64,000 nucleotides of DNA from Parvibaculum indicum (GTDB taxonomy: Bacteria; Pseudomonadota; Alphaproteobacteria; Parvibaculales; Parvibaculaceae). Of the stretch, positions 8,958-17,468 are shown piece by piece. The translations under genes and the position numbers were made by a program. The stretch is from assembly GCF_011762095.1 (NCBI RefSeq), contig NZ_JAASQO010000001.1, forward strand, positions 186,001 through 250,000, given 5' to 3'. Below the pieces are notes generated by a model. That model saw nothing but the letters and a program-made list of their open reading frames with translations, was not told the origin of the DNA and made no database searches. How positions within the stretch are numbered: position 1 is the first letter of the stretch; each line of letters starts with the position of its first letter.

Positions 8958-9785
8958 TTAGCACTTCGCCCGCAGCACATACATGAACGGGAGCGACGGC
9001 TTGCCGGGCGGCATGGCGTAGAGGCCGTCTTCCGTCTTCACCATGCTCTCCCAACTCTCGAGGATGTTGCGGTCGAGTTCGCGCAGTTCCATGATCGTGA
9101 GCCCGGCGTGGATGAGCGCGGTGACGACCTCGCCCAGCGGATGGTTCCACTGCACGCTGGAGGCATCGGACTCGCTTTCATGCCCGCCCGCATAGGTGAC
9201 GGCCCCGCCCTCGCGAAAGCCCTCGGGCGGCGTGAAATAGGAATAGCGCAGCCGCGTGCCGTCGCCCGCCTCGTCCAGCATCCATTCGACCGGATGGAAC
9301 TCGAAGAGATAAAGCTCGCCGCCGGGCTTCAGGAGATCGCGCACGACGCGCGCCCAGCGGTCCATATCCGGCAGCCAGGGCAGCGCGCCGACGCCGGTGT
9401 AAACGATGTCGTAGGTCTCGCCGAGGGCTGACGGCGCGTCATAGACATCCGCCGTGACGAAGCGCGCTTCGAGCCCGGTTTCAGCCGCAAGCGCCCGCGC
9501 CGCCGCCATCGCCGCGCCCGAAAAGTCGAGCCCCGTGACCTGCGCCCCGAGCCGCGCCCAGGACAGCGTGTCGAGACCGAAATGGCACTGGAGATGGACG
9601 AGCGATCTCCCTCGAACATCGCCCAGATCTTCGACCTCGTGTTTTTGCAGCGAGAGCGCGCCCGCGCGAAAGGCCTCGACATCGTAAACCGGCGATTTGA
9701 GATGGCCCGGCAGCGTCGCGTCCCACATCGCCCGGTTCTGCTCGCGCCAATCCTCACCCTGCCCGCCCTTGTCCTGCCTTGGCAT
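8958..9785 (-). CDS. Class I SAM-dependent methyltransferase
   Basis: A 275-residue protein with a seven-strand Rossmann methyltransferase core. LVHLQCHFGLDTLSWA is motif I, GLDFSGAAM is motif II, and FVTADVYDAP and LKPGGELYLFEFHP are the later strands. The N-terminus (WREQNRAMWD) is shared with many small-molecule methyltransferases annotated only by fold. Start set at the ATG at 9785, with GGGGAGGA 5 bases upstream. A longer open frame reaches 9938, but its first residues are a translation of repeat B2 and are not believable as protein. The substrate is unknown. Confidence 0.85.
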   Translation of the reverse strand: MPRQDKGGQGEDWREQNRAMWDATLPGHLKSPVYDVEAFRAGALSLQKHEVEDLGDVRGRSLVHLQCHFGLDTLSWARLGAQVTGLDFSGAAMAAARALAAETGLEARFVTADVYDAPSALGETYDIVYTGVGALPWLPDMDRWARVVRDLLKPGGELYLFEFHPVEWMLDEAGDGTRLRYSYFTPPEGFREGGAVTYAGGHESESDASSVQWNHPLGEVVTALIHAGLTIMELRELDRNILESWESMVKTEDGLYAMPPGKPSLPFMYVLRAKC

Positions 9786-9855
9786 GCCATCCTCCCCTGA
9801 AAAGCAAAGCCGGCCAGATTGAGTGGTTTCGACGGATTGCGCCATAAAATTATGC

Positions 9856-9937
9856 GTCATCCCGGCGAAAGCCGGGACCCATTGGCTTTTCGGCAAGTGG
9901 CTGTCGCGAGTGGATCCCGGCTTTCGCCGGGATGACA
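9856..9937. repeat. Family B intergenic palindrome (copy B2)
   Basis: GTCATCCCGGCGAAAGCCGG on the left and CCCGGCTTTCGCCGGGATGAC on the right in inverted order, lying in the divergent interval between the methyltransferase and the DMT permease. It would sit within the 5' leader or promoter zone of one of them. Confidence 0.85.
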
Positions 9938-10045
9938 CCCTTATGAGGTTTCCGCAAAGCGTTTTCCCAAAAAGCAGGCTCCGAATCGCGGCCCGCTCGG
10001 GCTAGGGTCCCCCCTGCTGCCATCCCGCGGCGTCAGGAGTTTCGA

Positions 10046-10891
10046 TTGTCCGCCAGCGTCACTTTCCTCGTCCTTTTCGCCGCCCTGCTGCATGCCTGCT
10101 GGAACGCCATGGTGAAGTCCACCGGCGACCGGCTGGTGATGATGGCCTGGATCGCGGGCGCGACCAGCGTCATCGCGCTGCCGCTCGCCTTTTTCGTGGA
10201 CCCGCCGTCATGGGAGGTCCTGCAAATCCTTGGACCCGCCGTCTGCATCCACACGGCTTATATGCTGCTGCTGAGACGGGCCTATGAGCATGGCGATTTC
10301 GGGCAGGTCTATCCGCTGGCGCGCGGGCTCGCCCCCGCTATCGTGACCATGGCGGGCCTTGCCATGGGCGAGACGCTGGCCCCGCACGCCATGCTGGCCA
10401 TCGGCCTCATCATCGCAGGGATCGTGAGCCTGGCCTGGCGGCGGCGGCCCGACGGGGACGCCGAGCCGCGCGACCTGCGCGGCATCACCTATGCGCTCGG
10501 CACCGGGCTTGCCATTGCGAGCTATTCCGTGCTCGACGGCGTGGGCGGACGCACCGCCGCGACGCCGCAGGCCTATACGGTCTGGCTCTTCCTGCTGCAC
10601 GGCTTTCCCATCGCGCTCATCGCGCTTTACCGGCGCGGACCGGCAAAGCTGTTCGCCTCGCGCAATGTGGCGCTGGCGGGCATCGGCGGCGCGGCGATGT
10701 CCATGCTCGCCTATGGGATCGTGATCTGGGCGATGAAATCCGCCCCGCTGGGGCCCGTCTCGGCCTTGCGCGAAACCAGCGTCGTCTTCGCCGCGCTGAT
10801 TTCAGGCCTGGTGCTGAAGGAAGGCCTCGGCCCTCGCGCCCTCATCGCCGCCTGCGTCGTGGCGGCGGGGGTCGTGCTGCTGAGGGTGTGA
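10046..10891 (+). CDS. EamA/DMT-superfamily permease
   Basis: Drug/metabolite transporter of 281 residues with about nine or ten hydrophobic segments in two EamA-like halves. The second half contains APLGPVSALRETSVVFAALI, the pattern of the last EamA repeat. Start is TTG at 10046, supported by AGGAG at 10035-10039 with a 6-base spacer; the first internal ATG would remove the first membrane segment. The exported substrate cannot be inferred. It is monocistronic, flanked by family B repeats on both sides. Confidence 0.85.
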   Translation: MSASVTFLVLFAALLHACWNAMVKSTGDRLVMMAWIAGATSVIALPLAFFVDPPSWEVLQILGPAVCIHTAYMLLLRRAYEHGDFGQVYPLARGLAPAIVTMAGLAMGETLAPHAMLAIGLIIAGIVSLAWRRRPDGDAEPRDLRGITYALGTGLAIASYSVLDGVGGRTAATPQAYTVWLFLLHGFPIALIALYRRGPAKLFASRNVALAGIGGAAMSMLAYGIVIWAMKSAPLGPVSALRETSVVFAALISGLVLKEGLGPRALIAACVVAAGVVLLRV

Positions 10892-10968
10892 GACCGGCAA
10901 CCTCCGTTCCGGCCTGCCATAGGGAAGGAAGGGGGAATTCGGTCGGAGAAAGTTTTCAGCACAAGGCT

Positions 10969-11053
10969 GTCATCCCGGCGAAGGCCGGGACCCACTCGCT
11001 TCTCCAGTTTGCCGAAGTGCCAATGGATCCCGGGAACAAGTCCCGGGATGACA
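10969..11053. repeat. Family B intergenic palindrome (copy B3)
   Basis: Left arm GTCATCCCGGCGAAGGCCGG, right arm CCCGGGAACAAGTCCCGGG. The two hairpins are of different sub-types (GAAGG loop and AACAAGT loop), so the copy is a composite. Together with B4 it fills most of the 304-base gap between the permease and argC. Confidence 0.85.
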
Positions 11054-11088
11054 TTTGTTGTTTGGGTCAGGCGGAACAAAAAAACCGG

Positions 11089-11175
11089 TGTCGTCCCGGC
11101 ACTTGTTGCCGGGACCCAATCAACTTTTCCGATTTGCCGAGACGCCAATGGGTCCCGGCTTTCGCCGGGATGACA
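11089..11175. repeat. Family B intergenic palindrome (copy B4)
   Basis: Left hairpin CCCGGCACTTGTTGCCGGG, right hairpin CCCGGCTTTCGCCGGGATGAC, 35 bases after B3 and 20 bases beyond the argC stop codon. It may serve as the 3' end of the argC transcript. Confidence 0.85.
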
Positions 11176-11195
11176 CAGATGTGGTGCCGCTCTTC

Positions 11196-12149
11196 CTAGA
11201 GATCGACGCCCAGTCCCTCTTCCGCGCCGATCATGATGTTGAGGCACTGCACGGCCTGTCCGGAAGCGCCCTTGCCGAGATTGTCGAGCAGCGCCACGAG
11301 GCGGGCCTGCTGCGTCGCCTCGTTGCCGAAGACGAAGAGCTTCAGCCGGTTGGTGCCGTTGAGACCTTCCGGGTCGAGACCCTTCATGGCGTCGGTTTCC
11401 GCCGCGCTCGCCACGCTGACGAACTGCCGGCCCTCGAAATGCGTCGCCAGCACATCGCGCAGCGCATCGGGCGTCGGCGCGCCGTCGAGCGCCCAGAGCT
11501 GCAGCGGTACGTCTACAATCATGCCCTGCGCATAACGGCCCACGGCGGGCGCGAAAAGCGGCGGATGGGCAAGGCCGCCATAGGCCTGCATTTCCGGCAC
11601 ATGCTTGTGCGCCAGCGTGAGCGCATAGGTCCGGTAATTGTCTTTGGTGAAGTTGGAGGCGGTTTCGTCCTCGAACTCCGCGATCATGCCCTTGCCGCCG
11701 CCGGAATAGCCCGACACGGCATTGACGGTAAGCGGCCAGCCCGACGGCACGAGCCCGGCATCCACCAGCGGGCGGACGAGCGCGATCATGCCGGTCGGAT
11801 AACAGCCGGGATTGGTGACGCGCATCGCGCCGGAAATCTGCTGCTTCTGCGAGGGCGTCATCTCCGGGAAACCGTAGGTCCAGCCATCGGCCACCCGATG
11901 CGCGGTGGAGGCGTCGATCACCCGGGTCCGGTCATTGTCGATGAGCGCGACGGCTTCGCGCGCGGCATCGTCCGGCAGGCAGAGAACAACCACATCGGCC
12001 TCGTTGAGCGCCTCGCGACGGGCGGCGGCGTCCTTGCGCTTCTCCTCGCCGAGCGAGATGAAGTCGAGATCGGTGCGCGTGGCGAGCCGCGACTTGATCT
12101 GAAGACCCGTCGTGCCGACTTCGCCGTCGATGAAAATTCTGGTCGCCAT
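11196..12149 (-). CDS. argC: N-acetyl-gamma-glutamyl-phosphate reductase (short, type 2)
   Basis: NADPH-dependent reduction of N-acetyl-glutamyl phosphate, the third step of arginine synthesis. At 317 residues it matches the shorter type 2 ArgC group. It begins with IFIDGEVGTTGLQI (nucleotide-binding strand and loop) and carries the catalytic Cys in NPGCYPTGMIALVRP near residue 115. ATG at 12149 chosen because AGGAG lies 8 bases upstream; the frame stays open to 12380 without a ribosome site. In many alphaproteobacteria argC follows rplM-rpsI directly. Here a TetR/monooxygenase pair and a terminator intervene. Confidence 0.96.
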   Translation of the reverse strand: MATRIFIDGEVGTTGLQIKSRLATRTDLDFISLGEEKRKDAAARREALNEADVVVLCLPDDAAREAVALIDNDRTRVIDASTAHRVADGWTYGFPEMTPSQKQQISGAMRVTNPGCYPTGMIALVRPLVDAGLVPSGWPLTVNAVSGYSGGGKGMIAEFEDETASNFTKDNYRTYALTLAHKHVPEMQAYGGLAHPPLFAPAVGRYAQGMIVDVPLQLWALDGAPTPDALRDVLATHFEGRQFVSVASAAETDAMKGLDPEGLNGTNRLKLFVFGNEATQQARLVALLDNLGKGASGQAVQCLNIMIGAEEGLGVDL

Positions 12150-12231
12150 GTTTCCAGCTCCTGTCCGAGAGCGAGGGGATATATGGAACGGGGAGAGACC
12201 GCAAGACACCGCGGAAAGGCGATGTGCCCGG

Positions 12232-12903
12232 CTAGCCCGCCGCCGCCGGCTTGCGGCGGGGCTTTTTCGGCGGTTTCGCAGGCGTCTCGCCCTCTTCCAC
12301 GCCCAGAACCTGGCGCAGCAGATCGGCGAGATCCGCGATATCCGCCGCGATCCGGTCGTCCGCGCGGGAGGCGGAGGCATAGAAGATGCCGTCCAGCGTC
12401 AGGCTGACCTGCCTTGCGGTGCGCTTCACATCCACCTTGCGGAAATGGCCCTGCCGGATGCCGCGCCGGATCGCCTTTTCCAGCACCGCCTGCTCGCGGG
12501 CATAGAATTCGCCGATCATCTGCCCGATCTCGTCATGCCGGTCGCCGGAGACGGAATAATCCGCCATCAGCTTCACCATCCTGAGAAGCGTCGGCGCCAT
12601 CTCGACATTGGCGTCGAGCCAGGCCCCGATCTCGCCGAGCGGATCGTCGCCCGGCGCTTTGGTGCGCGCCGAATAGGCCTCCAGAAAGCCGCCGATCGCA
12701 TGGGCGAGCGTGGAGCGGACCAGATGATCCTTGTCGTCGAAATAGTGATAGATGAGCGCGACATTCATCCCGCAGCCGCGCGCGATATCGCGCACCGTGA
12801 CGGTGGTGTAGTGCCGCTCGGCAAAGAGCCTGAGCGCCCCTTCCAGGATCAGCTCCTTGCGCTCCGCCGGGTCCAGCCGTTTTCTCGTCTGTTTGCCGCT
12901 CAT
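12232..12903 (-). CDS. TetR/AcrR-family transcriptional regulator
   Basis: A 223-residue repressor-type protein. The N-terminal helix-turn-helix runs over about residues 12-58 (ILEGALRLFAERHYTTVTVRDIA, then GMNVALIYHYFDDKDHL). An all-helical ligand domain follows, then a basic Pro/Lys tail (PAKPPKKPRRKPAAAG). ATG at 12903 is preferred on family length. A GTG at 12957, with GAGGGG upstream, would add 18 residues. It is divergent from the flavin monooxygenase, and a perfect inverted repeat lies between them, so it probably controls itself and that gene. argC starts 82 bases beyond its stop and might be reached by readthrough. Confidence 0.88.
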   Translation of the reverse strand: MSGKQTRKRLDPAERKELILEGALRLFAERHYTTVTVRDIARGCGMNVALIYHYFDDKDHLVRSTLAHAIGGFLEAYSARTKAPGDDPLGEIGAWLDANVEMAPTLLRMVKLMADYSVSGDRHDEIGQMIGEFYAREQAVLEKAIRRGIRQGHFRKVDVKRTARQVSLTLDGIFYASASRADDRIAADIADLADLLRQVLGVEEGETPAKPPKKPRRKPAAAG

Positions 12904-13029
12904 CTTCCGTGTCCGATCGTCGGGCTCTTCAGGGGCCGGCGCACAAGCTAGTGACACCCGCCCCTCATTGCAAAATTTCCTTACGGCGCATCGGGGCTTT
13001 CATGCCTACAACAAAATCCTTGCCAGCCA

Positions 13030-13051
13030 CTATTAAACAAGCGCTTAATAG
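13030..13051. promoter_or_regulatory. Palindromic operator between tetR and the LLM monooxygenase
   Basis: CTATTAA and TTAATAG form a perfect 7-base inverted repeat around an 8-base centre that itself contains AAGCGCTT. Length and symmetry fit a TetR-family dimer site. It lies 74 bases before the monooxygenase start and in the divergent interval with the TetR gene. Confidence 0.65.
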
Positions 13052-13124
13052 CGGCGTCACCCGTTCGTTTCGTATCCGCCTGCGCGCGCGCCGCGCCCGG
13101 GCGGCAGAGTTTCAAGGATCTGCA

Positions 13125-14438
13125 ATGACCGACAAGCGTTTTCACCTCTCCTGGTTCATGAACTTCACGCCGGACGAATGGCGCGAGCCCTTCGGCAATG
13201 GCGGCATGCCCTGGGACGGCGAGTTCTATATCGAGATGGCGAAGATGCTGGAGCGGGCCTGCTTCGACTACATCATGATCGAGGACAAGCTCATGGTGCC
13301 GGAGATTTATGGCGGCAGCCGCGACCTGGCGCTGAGGGCCGCGATGATCGCGCCCAAGCACGACCCCGCCCCGCTGGCCGTCGCCATGGGCATGGCCACG
13401 CAACATCTCGGCGTCATCGCCACCATGTCCACCATGGCCTACCCGCCCTTCATGCTGGCGCGGCTTTCTTCCACCATCGACAGCCTGACCAAAGGCCGCT
13501 TCGGCTGGAACATCGTGACGAGCGCGGAAGACCTCGCCGCGCAGAATTTCAGCATGGACGTGCTTCCACCGCGCGAGCAACGCTATGCGATGGCCGACGA
13601 ATATATGGAAGTCGTGCACAAGCTTTTCGAAAGCTGGGACCCCGACGCGGTGGTGCTGGACCGCGAGAACGGCATCTATGCCGATCCGTCCAAGGTCCGC
13701 ACCATCGACCACAAGGGCGAGTTCTTCAGCGTGCGCGGGCCGCTCAATACCGTGCCCTCGCCGCAGCGAAAGCCCGTCTTCGTGCAGGCCGGCGCCTCGC
13801 CGCGCGGCCGCGATTTCGCCGCGACCCATGCGGATTCGATCATCTCGGTCGCCAATGGCATCGACGGCATGAAGGCCTTCCGCGACGACATTCGCGCGCG
13901 CGCCGAAAAGCTCGGCCGTAATCCGGACGATATCAAGGTGCTTTTCTGCATCACGCCGACGCTGGCCGATACGGAAAAGGAAGCGCGCGAGAAATACGAG
14001 CGCGTGATGATGTCGGACAATTTCGTCACCGACATTCTGATTTCCATGTCGGGCATCACCGAAATCGACTTCGCGCAATTCGACCTCGACAAGCCGCTGC
14101 CGGAAAAGCTGGAGACGAACGGCGAGTCCGGCACGCTCGACAAGTTCCAGCAATGGGGCAGCGGCAAAACCTTGCGCGAACTCGCCGCCGACAGCGGCGG
14201 CGGCATGGTGTCGTCCATGGAACTGATCGGCACGCCCGACCAGGTGGCCGAGCGCATGGGCGAGGCGATGGCGGAAGTGGGCGGAGACGGCTTTCTCGTG
14301 ACGACGCCGACGCTGCGCGTCAGCCGCCGCTATGTGGTGGAAGTAACCGACGGCCTCGTCCCCGCGCTGCAAAAGCGCGGCCTGATGCGCACCGAGTACA
14401 AGCACAAGCTGCTGCGGGACAATCTGCGGGAGTTTTGA
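13125..14438 (+). CDS. LLM-class FMN-dependent monooxygenase (NtaA/SnaA/DszA type)
   Basis: Two-component flavin monooxygenase of 437 residues. It uses reduced FMN, provided by a separate reductase, to oxidise a small molecule. TIM-barrel landmarks of the NtaA/DszA group are present: the FYIEMAKMLERACFDYIMIED strand-helix near residue 30, RLSSTIDSLTKGRFGWNIVTS near residue 110 and KPVFVQAGASPRGRDFAA near residue 220. ATG at 13125 has AAGGA with a 6-base spacer. Open sequence further upstream covers the operator and is not coding. A flavin reductase gene exists at 58.3 kb but is far away. The substrate is unknown; the divergent TetR suggests induction by it. Confidence 0.9.
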   Translation: MTDKRFHLSWFMNFTPDEWREPFGNGGMPWDGEFYIEMAKMLERACFDYIMIEDKLMVPEIYGGSRDLALRAAMIAPKHDPAPLAVAMGMATQHLGVIATMSTMAYPPFMLARLSSTIDSLTKGRFGWNIVTSAEDLAAQNFSMDVLPPREQRYAMADEYMEVVHKLFESWDPDAVVLDRENGIYADPSKVRTIDHKGEFFSVRGPLNTVPSPQRKPVFVQAGASPRGRDFAATHADSIISVANGIDGMKAFRDDIRARAEKLGRNPDDIKVLFCITPTLADTEKEAREKYERVMMSDNFVTDILISMSGITEIDFAQFDLDKPLPEKLETNGESGTLDKFQQWGSGKTLRELAADSGGGMVSSMELIGTPDQVAERMGEAMAEVGGDGFLVTTPTLRVSRRYVVEVTDGLVPALQKRGLMRTEYKHKLLRDNLREF

Positions 14439-14451
14439 GCCCTGCCATTAT

Positions 14452-14535
14452 TGTCATCCCGGCCTTGTGCCGGGATCCAGGGCGTCAGACTCAGTGCTTG
14501 CGGCCCCTGGGCCCCGGGACAAGCCCGGGGTGACA
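14452..14535. repeat. Family B intergenic palindrome (copy B5)
   Basis: Left hairpin CCCGGCCTTGTGCCGGGATCC, right hairpin CCCCGGGACAAGCCCGGGG, bounded by TGTCAT and TGACA. It is placed between the convergent ends of the monooxygenase and rpsI, just outside the rpsI terminator. Confidence 0.85.
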
Positions 14536-14564
14536 TCAAAATAGAGACGGCATTCCGAACAAAC

Positions 14565-14596
14565 AAAAAAGGGCGCCCCGGCAATCCGGGGCGCCC
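14565..14596 (-). terminator. Rho-independent terminator of rplM-rpsI
   Basis: Perfect 11-base-pair stem GGGCGCCCCGG/CCGGGGCGCCC with a CAAT loop. On the minus strand it is followed by six T residues (AAAAAA at 14565-14570 on the plus strand). It starts 24 bases after the rpsI stop. Confidence 0.93.
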
Positions 14597-14619
14597 TGAT
14601 TTCGTGTCCTTCGGAACGC

Positions 14620-15123
14620 TTAGCGCTTCGAGAACTGGAAGCTGCGGCGCGCCTTGCGCTTGCCGTACTTCTTGCGTTCCACGACGCGCGGGTCGCGGGT
14701 GAGGAAGCCTTCGGCCTTCAGCGCCGGGCGGAGCGCCGGCTCGTAATAGGTCAGCGCGCGGGAAATACCGTGACGCAGCGCACCGGCCTGACCGGACAGA
14801 CCGCCGCCCACCACCGTGCAGGTGATGTCGAACTGGTCTTCGCGCTGAGCGGTCTCGATCGGCTGCTTCAGGATCATGCGCAGCACCGGACGCGCGAAAT
14901 AGCGGTCCAGTTCCTTGCCGTTGATCGTGATCTTGCCGGAGCCGGGCTTCAGCCAGACGCGGGCGACCGCGTCCTTGCGGCGGCCCGTGGCATAGGCGCG
15001 GCCGAACTTGTCGAGCTTCGGCTCGGCGGGCGCGGCGGTTTCTTCCGCGGCCGGCGCCGACGCATCGGAAGGCGTGCCTTCCATCGCGTCCTTCAGGTCT
15101 TCAAGGCTGTGTGTGTCGGACAT
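14620..15123 (-). CDS. rpsI: 30S ribosomal protein S9
   Basis: Small-subunit ribosomal protein whose C-terminal tail reaches the P site. The S9 core (from about residue 40: [20 protein letters not shown]) ends in the diagnostic [17 protein letters not shown]. The protein is 167 residues against about 130 in E. coli. The extra 37 N-terminal residues are acidic and Ala/Pro-rich, as in several alphaproteobacterial S9 proteins. Its ATG overlaps the rplM stop (TGATG), showing translational coupling. The operon ends at the strong hairpin downstream. Confidence 0.98.
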   Translation of the reverse strand: MSDTHSLEDLKDAMEGTPSDASAPAAEETAAPAEPKLDKFGRAYATGRRKDAVARVWLKPGSGKITINGKELDRYFARPVLRMILKQPIETAQREDQFDITCTVVGGGLSGQAGALRHGISRALTYYEPALRPALKAEGFLTRDPRVVERKKYGKRKARRSFQFSKR

Positions 15124-15587
15124 CAGGCAGTCCTCGCGTTCTTGCGGTTCAGGGCAGCGAAATCGACCGTTTCCGGCTTCTGCGCCTCATGCGGATGCTC
15201 CGCACCGCCATAAACATGGAGATTGGAAAGCTGCTTGCGACCAAGCGGACCGCGCGGAACCATGCGCTGGACAGCGAGTTCAAGCGCGCGCTCGGGATGC
15301 GCGCCTTCCAGGATGCGCTTGGGAGAGGTCTCCTTGATACCGCCCGGATAGCCCGTGTGACGGTAATAGCGCTTGTCGTCATACTTCCGGCCCGAGAACA
15401 CGACCTTGTCGGCGTTCACGATGATGACATTGTCGCCGCAATCGATATGGGGCGTGTAGGTCGGCTTGTGCTTGCCACGCAGCCGGTTCGCAACGAACGA
15501 GGCAAGACGCCCCACCACGACGCCTTCGGCGTCGATCACGATCCACTTCTTCTCGACCTCGGCGGGCTTCGCGGAATAGGTCTTCAT
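15123..15587 (-). CDS. rplM: 50S ribosomal protein L13
   Basis: Large-subunit assembly protein of 154 residues, full length. Typical segments are [17 protein letters not shown] near residue 14, [17 protein letters not shown] near residue 55 and the [20 protein letters not shown] block near residue 108. The ATG at 15587 follows AGGGAA. It is first gene of the rplM-rpsI operon; the 213 bases upstream must carry the promoter, though I cannot point to -35/-10 boxes with confidence. Confidence 0.98.
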   Translation of the reverse strand: MKTYSAKPAEVEKKWIVIDAEGVVVGRLASFVANRLRGKHKPTYTPHIDCGDNVIIVNADKVVFSGRKYDDKRYYRHTGYPGGIKETSPKRILEGAHPERALELAVQRMVPRGPLGRKQLSNLHVYGGAEHPHEAQKPETVDFAALNRKNARTA

Positions 15588-15799
15588 GCGAATTTTCCCT
15601 GTCGGCTGGTCGCCGGCCCTGAAAGCCCGCTCAAGCCTTGGATGGAGAACAATGAAAAGGAGGCCGGAAAAAGGAGATTCCGGCCTCGATTGGCGCTGGA
15701 TTTACGGGAGGGAACGCTCGCTGTCAACAGCAAAGCGCCGACAGAGGTCCAGAAAAACGGCTTTAAAACAGCAACTTATCTTTGCGGTATCTAAATACC

Positions 15800-17209
15800 T
15801 CAAAAATCGTCGACCTCGCGGCCCGCATCCCTGCCCCGGCCGCCCCGGCGCGACAGCCGCGACAGGCTGAGAACGAGCGCCAGCGCCACGCAGACCGCCG
15901 CCACCATGAGCGCTTCGCGCGCCGCGCCCTCGCCCGAAATGCGGAAAATCACCGCCGCGAAAGCCGCGCCCGTGGTCTGGCCGAGCAGACGCGCCATGCC
16001 CAGCGTGCCGCTCGCCCCGCCCGTACGCTCGGCCGGCGCGGCATTGATGAGGGTGCGGTTGTTCGGCGTCTGGAAGAAGGCAAAGCCGAGCCCGGCAAAG
16101 AACATGCGCCAGATAATGTCGAAATAGCCGGGATCGGCGGGCATCAGCCACAGCGACAGCACGGAGGCCAGCAGCACGACGAGCCCCGCCGAGCCGAGAT
16201 AGCCGGGATGGGCGCGGTCCGTCATCCGCCCCACGATCTGCGCGCAAAGCAGCAGCGCCACCGGCCAGGGCGTCATCAGAAGGCCGGTATCGAGCTCGGA
16301 AAAGCCCAGCACGTTCTGGAAATAGAAAGGCAGCGAAATGAAGATCATGAGCTGCGCGATAAAACTCGTCACCGAGGCCGCGACCGACAGGCTGAAAATC
16401 GGCAGCTTCAGCAGATCGACCGGGAAGAGCGGCGCGTGGCGGCCGAGCTGACGGCGGACGAGAAGGAAGCCCGCCAGCCCCGCCCCGGCAAAGGCGGCCA
16501 GCGGCACGACGAGATTTTCCACCCCATGGCCGAGCTGCTCGATGCCGACGATGAGCAGTGCGAAGGTCGCCGCGTTGAGAACCGCGCTCGGCAGGTCGAA
16601 GCGGTGCCGCCCCTGCCGGGAAAGAGGCAGATAGCGCGACAGCCAGAGCGCCAGCAGGCTGAAGGGAATATTGATGAGGAAAAGCCAGTGCCAGGAGGTG
16701 AAGGAGAGGATGGCGGCGGCCAGCGTCGGCCCCGCCGCCGCGGCGACGGCCACCACCTGCGCATTGATGGCGATGCCGCGCCCCAGCTGCGCGCGCGGAT
16801 AGATGAAGCGCACCAGCGCGGTATTGACGCTCATGATCGCCGCCGCGCCCAGCCCCTGCAACAGGCGCGCGGCGACCAGCGCCCAGAGGCTGTCGACCGA
16901 GGCGCAGACCAGCGAGGCCACACCGAAAACGGCGAGCCCGAAACGGTAGATATGGCGATAGCCGTAAATGTCGCCCAGCGAGGAAAAAGCCAGCAGCGAC
17001 ACCAGCACGATGAACTGATAGGCGTTCACCACCCAGACCGAATCCGCTGCCGTGACGTTGAAATCGCGCGCAATGGTGGGCAGCGCGATGTTCACGATCG
17101 CCCCGTCGAGCACGGCCATGGTGACGCCGGCGGCGACCGTGGCAATGGCGAAATAGCGCTGGGGATTGGGAAGGCCGTCCTCCGGCACTCCCTTGAAGGG
17201 CTTGAACAT
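15800..17209 (-). CDS. DHA2-type MFS transporter (EmrB/QacA-like)
   Basis: Proton-driven efflux permease of 469 residues with about 14 predicted membrane segments. Motif D1 is seen near residue 34 (LDGAIVNIALPTI), motif A in LGDIYGYRHIYRFGL, and motif C-like glycine and alanine runs follow. The C-terminus is Arg-rich and cytoplasmic. It is a single gene with no membrane-fusion partner or regulator next to it. Drug specificity cannot be told. ATG at 17209 is preceded by no strong ribosome site. Confidence 0.9.
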   Translation of the reverse strand: MFKPFKGVPEDGLPNPQRYFAIATVAAGVTMAVLDGAIVNIALPTIARDFNVTAADSVWVVNAYQFIVLVSLLAFSSLGDIYGYRHIYRFGLAVFGVASLVCASVDSLWALVAARLLQGLGAAAIMSVNTALVRFIYPRAQLGRGIAINAQVVAVAAAAGPTLAAAILSFTSWHWLFLINIPFSLLALWLSRYLPLSRQGRHRFDLPSAVLNAATFALLIVGIEQLGHGVENLVVPLAAFAGAGLAGFLLVRRQLGRHAPLFPVDLLKLPIFSLSVAASVTSFIAQLMIFISLPFYFQNVLGFSELDTGLLMTPWPVALLLCAQIVGRMTDRAHPGYLGSAGLVVLLASVLSLWLMPADPGYFDIIWRMFFAGLGFAFFQTPNNRTLINAAPAERTGGASGTLGMARLLGQTTGAAFAAVIFRISGEGAAREALMVAAVCVALALVLSLSRLSRRGGRGRDAGREVDDF

Positions 17210-17346
17210 GCAGGGTCACTTGAAGCGCCCGCCGGGCGTGGCCGCCGGACGCAATGGAAATGGCTTTACGTAACGGTATAGCCCTGTTCCCGCCGCTTTG
17301 CGAGAGCCCCGCCCTCAATTCGCCCCGGACAAGGGTTCCTGTACTC

Positions 17347-17429
17347 CGTCATTGCGAGCGTCAGCGAAGCAATCCAGTGCGGCACGGCAGAGACTGGATT
17401 GCTTCGTCGCGTGGTTCCTCGCAATGACG
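17347..17429. repeat. Family A intergenic palindrome (copy A4)
   Basis: Full copy (CGTCATTGCGAG/CTCGCAATGACG; GAAGCAATCCAG/CTGGATTGCTTC) in the gap between the DHA2 permease gene and the thioesterase gene, both on the minus strand, 40 bases beyond the thioesterase stop. Confidence 0.85.
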
Positions 17430-17468
17430 ATCCGGAGAACGAAATCCCTCCCCCGTCCTGCCCGGCGC

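Noticed and set aside
8782-9150. Small proteins predicted across repeats A3 and B1
   Set aside because: They are translations of intergenic repeats and overlap the methyltransferase gene in another frame.
9786-9938. N-terminal extension of the methyltransferase (reading frame continuing through repeat B2)
   Set aside because: The extra residues are the translation of a family B repeat (peptides such as VPAFAGMT), while a strong ribosome site supports the ATG at 9785.
12909-13124. Upstream extension of the monooxygenase frame
   Set aside because: It would run through the palindromic operator; the ATG at 13125 has a proper ribosome site and matches the family start.
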